NCBI GenBank assembly: GCA_965208745.1
Contig: CBDBPN010000003.1
Location: 62,001-126,000, forward strand
Reading direction: 5' to 3'
Source: VXNE01 sp965208745
Lineage (GTDB): Bacteria; Pseudomonadota; Gammaproteobacteria; Pseudomonadales; Azotimanducaceae
Length of the DNA: 64,000 nucleotides
Part shown: positions 59,490 to 64,000 of the stretch, in pieces
How positions within the stretch are numbered: the first letter of the stretch is position 1
Layout: the number at the start of each line of letters is the position of its first letter
Notes under the pieces: generated by a model
Told to the model about the DNA's origin: nothing
The model's database searches: none
What the model saw: the letters and a program-made list of their open reading frames with translations, nothing else
Program-made: the position numbers and the translations under genes

Positions 59490-61400
59490 ATGCTGCAGCG
59501 AATGCGGGATGGCGCCCAGACGATGGGCGCCAAGATCATGGTCGGCATCATCGCCTTCGTCCTGACCGTGTTCGGGTTCGGGGCGTTCAACCTGTTCGCC
59601 GTCGGCGAGCCGGTGGCCGTCAGCGTGAACGGCGAGGAAATCACCGAAGCCCTGCTCGGCGTCGAGATGGAGCGGCGGCGACGCGACATCCTGCGCCAGA
59701 TGGGCGAGGGCGCGGACCCGTCCCTCATCGACGAGTCGCTTTTGCGCCAGTCCACCATCGGTCTGCTGGTCGACCAGACGCTGCTGCGGCAGACGGCGGA
59801 GGACCTTGGACTGGCCGCGTCGGCGCAGCGGCTCAGCCGCGACATCCTCGGCAACCCGGAGTTCCAGGTCGAAGGGACCTTCGACGAGGACCGGTTCCGC
59901 GCGGTCCTTGCCAGCTCCGGCTTCTCGCCGTCGTCCTACCAGGACGAAGTCGCGAACAACACCCTGATCGTCCAGCTCGCCGGGAGCGTCGGCGACACCG
60001 GCGCGCCCACGGACCGGGAGGTGCGGGAGGCGGCAAGCCTGCTCACCCAGCGGCGCGACGTCGCGTGGCTCGCCTTCCGGACGGAGGACTTCGCGACGGA
60101 CGTCGAGGTGTCGGAGGAGGACATCGCCGCCTATCACGACTATCACCTCGACCGGTTCATGACCCCCGAACGGCTGGATGCCGAGTACGTGAGCCTCTCC
60201 CTCGCCGCGATCGCGGACGGCATCGACGTGACCGAGGCCGACCTGCGGGACGCGTTCGAGGCGGAGGAACGTGACCGCGCGGCCGAGGGCGACACCCGTC
60301 GCCGGCGCGGCGCCCACATTCTCCTGGAGGTGGGCGATTCCCGGTCGGAGGCGGAAGCGATCGCGCAGCTCGGCGAAGTCCGAAGGGAACTGGACGCCGG
60401 CGCGTCGTTCGAGGACAAGGCGCGGGAGTTGTCGGAAGATCCGGGCTCGGCCGCCAACGGGGGCGACCTGGGCATGGTCGGCCGCGATGTGTTCGATCCC
60501 GCATTCGAGAGCGCCCTGTGGGACCTTGGGGTCGGCGAGCTCTCCGAGCCGGTCGTCACCGCCTTCGGCGTGCACCTCATCCGGCTCACGGAGATCGAGG
60601 AGACGGAGCCGCGCACGTTCGAGGAGGCGCGGGAACGGCTGTCGGCGCAGTTGCGGCGCAACCGGGCGCAGACGACGTTCGACGAACGGCTGCGGCAGAT
60701 GGACGAGATCGCTTTCGAGGAGCCGGATACCCTCGAGGGGGTCGGCGCCGCCCTTGGCCTGCCCGTCGAGCGGGTGGAGGGGGTGACCCGCGACGCGGCG
60801 ACGGGCCCGTTCGCCGACGTCACGCTCAGGGACGCGGTATTCGAGGCGGACGTGCTGCTCGAGGGCTACAACAGTCCGGCCATCCGGACGGGCGACATCG
60901 CCGTGGTCGCCCGCGTTGCGACGCGGCACGCGCCTGCCGAGATTCCGCTCGACGAGGCCCGGGAAGACATCCGGGCGCAACTGGTGTCCGAGCGGGGCGA
61001 CGACGCGGCGCGATCGGCCGCCATGGCAGCGCTCGAGCGGACCGCAGCAGGTGAAGCGGTTGCCGACATCGCCGCGGACTACGGCCTCGACTGGAACGTC
61101 CGGGAGTCGATAACCGCCGCCGACCCGGACCTGCCGCCCGCGGTCGGGCGCGCCGCGTTCGAACTGTCGCTGGCGTCCGCTGGAGAGCGGGCGGCCACCA
61201 ACGTCGAAATCCCCGGCGACGGACACGCCGTGGTGACGGTGACGCGCGTCGAACCGGGCGACTTCGGAGCGATGACGGAGAGCGAACGCGCGGCGATGCG
61301 CACGCAACTCGGCGCCTGGGCCCGCGAGCGCGACGTGAGCGCCGTACTGGCGTCGCTACGCGTGGACGCCGGGCTGGAACTCGGGAACGTCTCGCCCTGA
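59490..61400 (+). CDS. ppiD: peptidylprolyl isomerase PpiD
   Basis: The 636-residue periplasmic chaperone is anchored by one N-terminal helix ('IMVGIIAFVLTVFGFGAF'), followed by a SurA-like domain and a parvulin domain ('RRGAHILLEV', 'FEDKARELSEDPGSAANGGDLGMV', 'GVHLIRL'). It assists folding of exported proteins near the Sec translocon. It converges with mltD, with only 8 bp between stops. Confidence 0.93.
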   Translation: MLQRMRDGAQTMGAKIMVGIIAFVLTVFGFGAFNLFAVGEPVAVSVNGEEITEALLGVEMERRRRDILRQMGEGADPSLIDESLLRQSTIGLLVDQTLLRQTAEDLGLAASAQRLSRDILGNPEFQVEGTFDEDRFRAVLASSGFSPSSYQDEVANNTLIVQLAGSVGDTGAPTDREVREAASLLTQRRDVAWLAFRTEDFATDVEVSEEDIAAYHDYHLDRFMTPERLDAEYVSLSLAAIADGIDVTEADLRDAFEAEERDRAAEGDTRRRRGAHILLEVGDSRSEAEAIAQLGEVRRELDAGASFEDKARELSEDPGSAANGGDLGMVGRDVFDPAFESALWDLGVGELSEPVVTAFGVHLIRLTEIEETEPRTFEEARERLSAQLRRNRAQTTFDERLRQMDEIAFEEPDTLEGVGAALGLPVERVEGVTRDAATGPFADVTLRDAVFEADVLLEGYNSPAIRTGDIAVVARVATRHAPAEIPLDEAREDIRAQLVSERGDDAARSAAMAALERTAAGEAVADIAADYGLDWNVRESITAADPDLPPAVGRAAFELSLASAGERAATNVEIPGDGHAVVTVTRVEPGDFGAMTESERAAMRTQLGAWARERDVSAVLASLRVDAGLELGNVSP

Positions 61401-61408
61401 GGGGCGAT

Positions 61409-63037
61409 TCATCCGCGCGCGCCTAGCCGCAGGACGAGTTCCTGCTCGGGAAAGATGTACGCCTTCGGGTCGAGCGCGTTCCACGCCGCGATGTCCCGCA
61501 CGGAGACGCCGAACTCGCGCGCGATCCGGTCGAGCGAATCCCCCCGCCGGACACGGTAGCGTACGACGCCCTGCCGGGCCCGGTCCCCCGACGATCGCGC
61601 CTGCGTGGCCGCGCCGGACGGGGCTGAGGGCAGGGTCAATCGCCGACCGACACGCAACGGTTCCTCCGGTCCCATGGCGTTCTCGCGCATGAGCGTATCG
61701 AGCGGTACGCCGAGCCGCTTGCTGATCTCCCACAGCGAGTCGCCGGCCTGTACCACGTAGACGCCGCCGCGGCCGGGCCGGCCCCGAGCCGGGGGCAGGC
61801 CGCCATCGCGGCCCGGTCGAGGCACCAGGAGCGTGTCGCCCGTCCGAATCAGCGTGCGCCGCAGGTCGTTGGTGCGCATGAGCGTGGCGACATCCGTGCG
61901 ATACCGCAACGCGATGTGCCCGAGCGTCTCGTTCCTGGCGATGCGGTGCCGCACCCAACCCATGCCGTCCTCTGGAGCCACTTGGGCGAGGGCGCGACCA
62001 AGCGCTTCGGAACGGGCGGCCGGGACGAGGAGGCGATGCGGTCCCGCCGGATGGGTGGCCCACTGGTTGAGCCCCGGATTGAGCCGGTAGAGTTCCTCGA
62101 GGGTGAGGCCGGTGACCTCGGCCGCGCGGGCGAGGTCCATCTGGCCGGCAAGGGTCACGGGGGCATAGGTGGGCGCCAACGCCTCGTTGCGGCCCAGCCG
62201 GCCCGGGAGCCGGATGCCATGGGCCTGCGGGTCCGCGAAGATCGCCGCGAAGGCGAGCAGGCGCGGGACATACGCCCGGGTTTCCCTGGGCAACCGCTTG
62301 AGGTCGAAGAATGTCGTCCCATCCGGAGCGGCATCCAGGCGCCGTTCCACGAGGCGCTCCCCGCAGTTGTAGGCCGCCATCGCCAGGAGCCAGTCGCCGA
62401 ACAGCGCATGGAGGTCGGCGAGGTAGCGCAGGGCCGCGTCCGTCGAGGCCACGGGGTCCCGGCGCTCGTCGGCCCACCAGTCGATCTTCAGGTCGTAGCG
62501 CCGGGCCGTGCCCGGGATGAACTGCCACAGTCCCACGGCCCCGCTCCGGGATCTCGCGAACGGGTTCAGCGCGCTCTCGATGAGCGGCAGCAGGCACAGC
62601 TCGCCCGGCATGCCCCGAGCCAGCACCACCTCGCAGATGCCCGCAAGGTGTTGCTCGGCGCGGGGGATCACGCGGGCCAGGAACTCGGGATTACGCCGGA
62701 CCCAGGCGATTTCGGCTTGCACCCGGGGCCGCTCGAGGGCGTGATCCAGGACGAAGTTCGCCCGCAGCGTGTCGAGGAATCCGGGGAGCGGGCTCTCCGT
62801 CTCGCGCGAGGGCTCCCGAGGCGGGGCTTCCGGAGGCCGCACAAGCCAGTCGGGGACGGAGCGAAGGAGCGGGGCCTCAGTTCGGTCCGGGGAGAGCATT
62901 GCGTTGGCGGGAACGGGCGGCGCCAGGATCGCCGCCGCCAACCCGGTCATCGGCACCGCGAGCCCACGGCGGATACCGGAACGCCACCGGCACGACCCGT
63001 TGAGGGCCAGCGGTCTGAATGCGTTTACGAGGCTCAC
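61409..63037 (-). CDS. mltD: membrane-bound lytic murein transglycosylase D
   Basis: The start shown is a GTG giving 542 residues; another in-frame start at 63079 exists. After a signal region ('MTGLAAAILAPPVPANA') comes the SLT domain with the catalytic Glu in 'LLPLIESALNPFARS' and 'GAVGLWQFIPGTARRYDL', then 'AAYNCGE'. Three LysM peptidoglycan-binding repeats follow ('IARNETLGHIALRY', 'VQAGDSLWEISKRLG', 'VRRGDSLDRIAREFG'). It cleaves peptidoglycan to 1,6-anhydro products. Confidence 0.93.
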   Translation of the reverse strand: MSLVNAFRPLALNGSCRWRSGIRRGLAVPMTGLAAAILAPPVPANAMLSPDRTEAPLLRSVPDWLVRPPEAPPREPSRETESPLPGFLDTLRANFVLDHALERPRVQAEIAWVRRNPEFLARVIPRAEQHLAGICEVVLARGMPGELCLLPLIESALNPFARSRSGAVGLWQFIPGTARRYDLKIDWWADERRDPVASTDAALRYLADLHALFGDWLLAMAAYNCGERLVERRLDAAPDGTTFFDLKRLPRETRAYVPRLLAFAAIFADPQAHGIRLPGRLGRNEALAPTYAPVTLAGQMDLARAAEVTGLTLEELYRLNPGLNQWATHPAGPHRLLVPAARSEALGRALAQVAPEDGMGWVRHRIARNETLGHIALRYRTDVATLMRTNDLRRTLIRTGDTLLVPRPGRDGGLPPARGRPGRGGVYVVQAGDSLWEISKRLGVPLDTLMRENAMGPEEPLRVGRRLTLPSAPSGAATQARSSGDRARQGVVRYRVRRGDSLDRIAREFGVSVRDIAAWNALDPKAYIFPEQELVLRLGARG

Positions 63038-63165
63038 GCCGCGTGGTCCATGCAAACGGGGCTCCTCTCTGTTGCCCAAATGGCCTGAACGGTGCCTTGC
63101 GGATAGTGCGGCGGCGATGGAAAATGCCGCCGGTCTGTCGCGACTTTGCGGGATAGCGTCGGGAT

Positions 63166-63969
63166 TTGCAACGGAACTGGGAACGCACGGCCGGCTTCGA
63201 AACCTTGGCGGACTGGTTCTCGACCGGGCCCGGCCAGGATTTGCTGCTTCGCGAGACCGACCTGCTTCGCGAGCGCGTCCGGCGTTTCCACGGCGACTGC
63301 CTGCTATGGCTCGGTCCGGTCCCGGAAGCCACTGGCGCCACTTCCCGCTGCATGGTCAAGAGCCGTCTCTTGGCGGCGCCGTCCATGCCGGGCACAAGCT
63401 GCGACAACGTCGGTTCCCTTGTGGCGCACACCGAATCGCTCCCGCTTGCGTCCAACAGCGTGGACGGGGTCGTCCTGCATCACGCCCTCGAGTACGCGCG
63501 GGACCCGCGTACGGCGATGCGGGAAGTCACGCGCGTGATCCGCCCCGGCGGACGCCTCCTCGTCTGCTGCTTCAACCCGCTTTCGCTCTGGGCGGTGAGC
63601 CGTCTCCGGCGGCGTATGGGTACGGTCAGCGCTTTCCGGCTCAACGAATGGCTCGCCGTCCTCGGCTTCGTCCGGGAGGGACGCGTGCACTACCTGAACT
63701 ACCGGGCAACCCTGAACCTGAAGCTGACGCATCCGCGGTGGCGGCAGTTCAGCGGATGGCTCAATCGTACCCAGGCTCCGCTGGGGGGCGTCTACCTGAC
63801 GCTGGCGACCAAGGAGTCCCTGGCCAGGATTCCGGGCTCACCGGCTTTCTCCCGCACCCCCGAGCGCACGCCGCCGCTGGCCGTACCCGGCGCCACGCGG
63901 GCGGCGGTGGCTTCCGGAGCGGGAACCGTGGTGCGCCGGGGCGGTCCGGAGACCCTGGCGTCCTCGTGA
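63166..63969 (+). CDS. SAM-dependent methyltransferase-like protein
   Basis: The 267-residue protein starts at a TTG. It has the late class I methyltransferase blocks 'LPLASNSVDGVVLHHALEYARDP', 'EVTRVIRPGGRLLVCCFNP' and 'WLAVLGF'. Motif I is degenerate ('LLWLGPVPEATGATS' rather than DxGxGxG). The homologue in pseudomonads sits between gloB and rnhA; here rnhA follows with overlap, but gloB is absent upstream. Substrate unknown. Confidence 0.75.
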   Translation: MQRNWERTAGFETLADWFSTGPGQDLLLRETDLLRERVRRFHGDCLLWLGPVPEATGATSRCMVKSRLLAAPSMPGTSCDNVGSLVAHTESLPLASNSVDGVVLHHALEYARDPRTAMREVTRVIRPGGRLLVCCFNPLSLWAVSRLRRRMGTVSAFRLNEWLAVLGFVREGRVHYLNYRATLNLKLTHPRWRQFSGWLNRTQAPLGGVYLTLATKESLARIPGSPAFSRTPERTPPLAVPGATRAAVASGAGTVVRRGGPETLASS

Positions 63970-64000
63970 CCGAGACGCGCGTCGAGATCTTCACGGACGG
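63966..64000 (+). CDS. rnhA: ribonuclease HI, N-terminal 11 codons only
   Basis: A GTG overlapping the methyltransferase stop opens 'MTETRVEIFTD', matching the RNase HI N-terminus 'xxVEIFTDGSC', whose Asp is the first catalytic residue. The gene runs off the window. Identification rests on this short match plus the expected gene order. Confidence 0.75.
   Translation, partial: MTETRVEIFTD

Noticed and set aside
1..64000. A selenoprotein gene near selABC
   Set aside because: No convincing gene in the window runs through an in-frame TGA with a following hairpin. The three broken genes are explained by small indels, not by UGA.

Overview
The window reads as a chromosomal segment of a GC-rich gammaproteobacterium of uncertain order. 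The evidence is gene order: a gltA gene divergent from sdhCDAB, followed by sucAB-lpdA-sucCD; a leuCDB-fimV-truA-trpFBA-folC-dedD-cvpA-purF run; tig-clpPX-lon-hupB-ppiD; and mltD/methyltransferase/rnhA. All of these are familiar gammaproteobacterial arrangements. No plasmid, phage or CRISPR hallmarks were seen. Genes are densely packed, often with 1-8 bp stop/start overlaps, and GTG and TTG starts are common.

Region 1 (1-5.4 kb) is accessory. It holds the end of a phytanoyl-CoA dioxygenase-like gene, an exported protein resembling linalool dehydratase/isomerase (Ldi), a DsbA-like thioredoxin-fold protein, an outer-membrane beta-barrel gene whose signal peptide and barrel lie in different frames, the scar of an IS3-family element, and a dienelactone-hydrolase gene with a duplicated Tat signal and a frame break. 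Region 2 (5.4-11.3 kb, minus strand) is a selenocysteine locus: a TPR protein, selA, selB, a DUF885 peptidase-like lipoprotein and tRNA-Sec. No selenoprotein gene was recognised in the window. Region 3 (11.3-14.1 kb, minus strand) is a TonB-dependent receptor with two very long His/Asp-rich loops plus a small exported Cys/His protein, probably for metal uptake.

Region 4 (14.2-31 kb) is central metabolism: citrate synthase, succinate dehydrogenase, 2-oxoglutarate dehydrogenase and succinyl-CoA synthetase. A two-gene BsuBI/PstI-like restriction-modification system sits between sdhB and sucA and has its own good promoter. Region 5 (31-37.8 kb) holds htpG (with a heat-shock-type promoter), a small frame-broken gene, gpsA, a DUF4892 gene, prmB and aroC. 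Region 6 (37.9-50.8 kb) is the long leu/fimV/truA/trp/folC/dedD/cvpA/purF series with DUF1289 and miaE at its end. The usual asd and accD are absent from it.

Region 7 (50.9-64 kb) has lpxH-folD on the minus strand, a tRNA-Pro/Arg/His cluster with a clear sigma-70 promoter, then trigger factor, ClpP, ClpX, Lon, HU and PpiD (a proteostasis block), and finally mltD, a methyltransferase and the first codons of rnhA at the window edge. The least ordinary features are the Ldi-like enzyme, the restriction system inside the TCA cluster, the tRNA-Sec with an apparent 7/5 stem arrangement, the His/Asp-loop receptor, and three genes broken by very small indels, two of them in CG dinucleotide runs.
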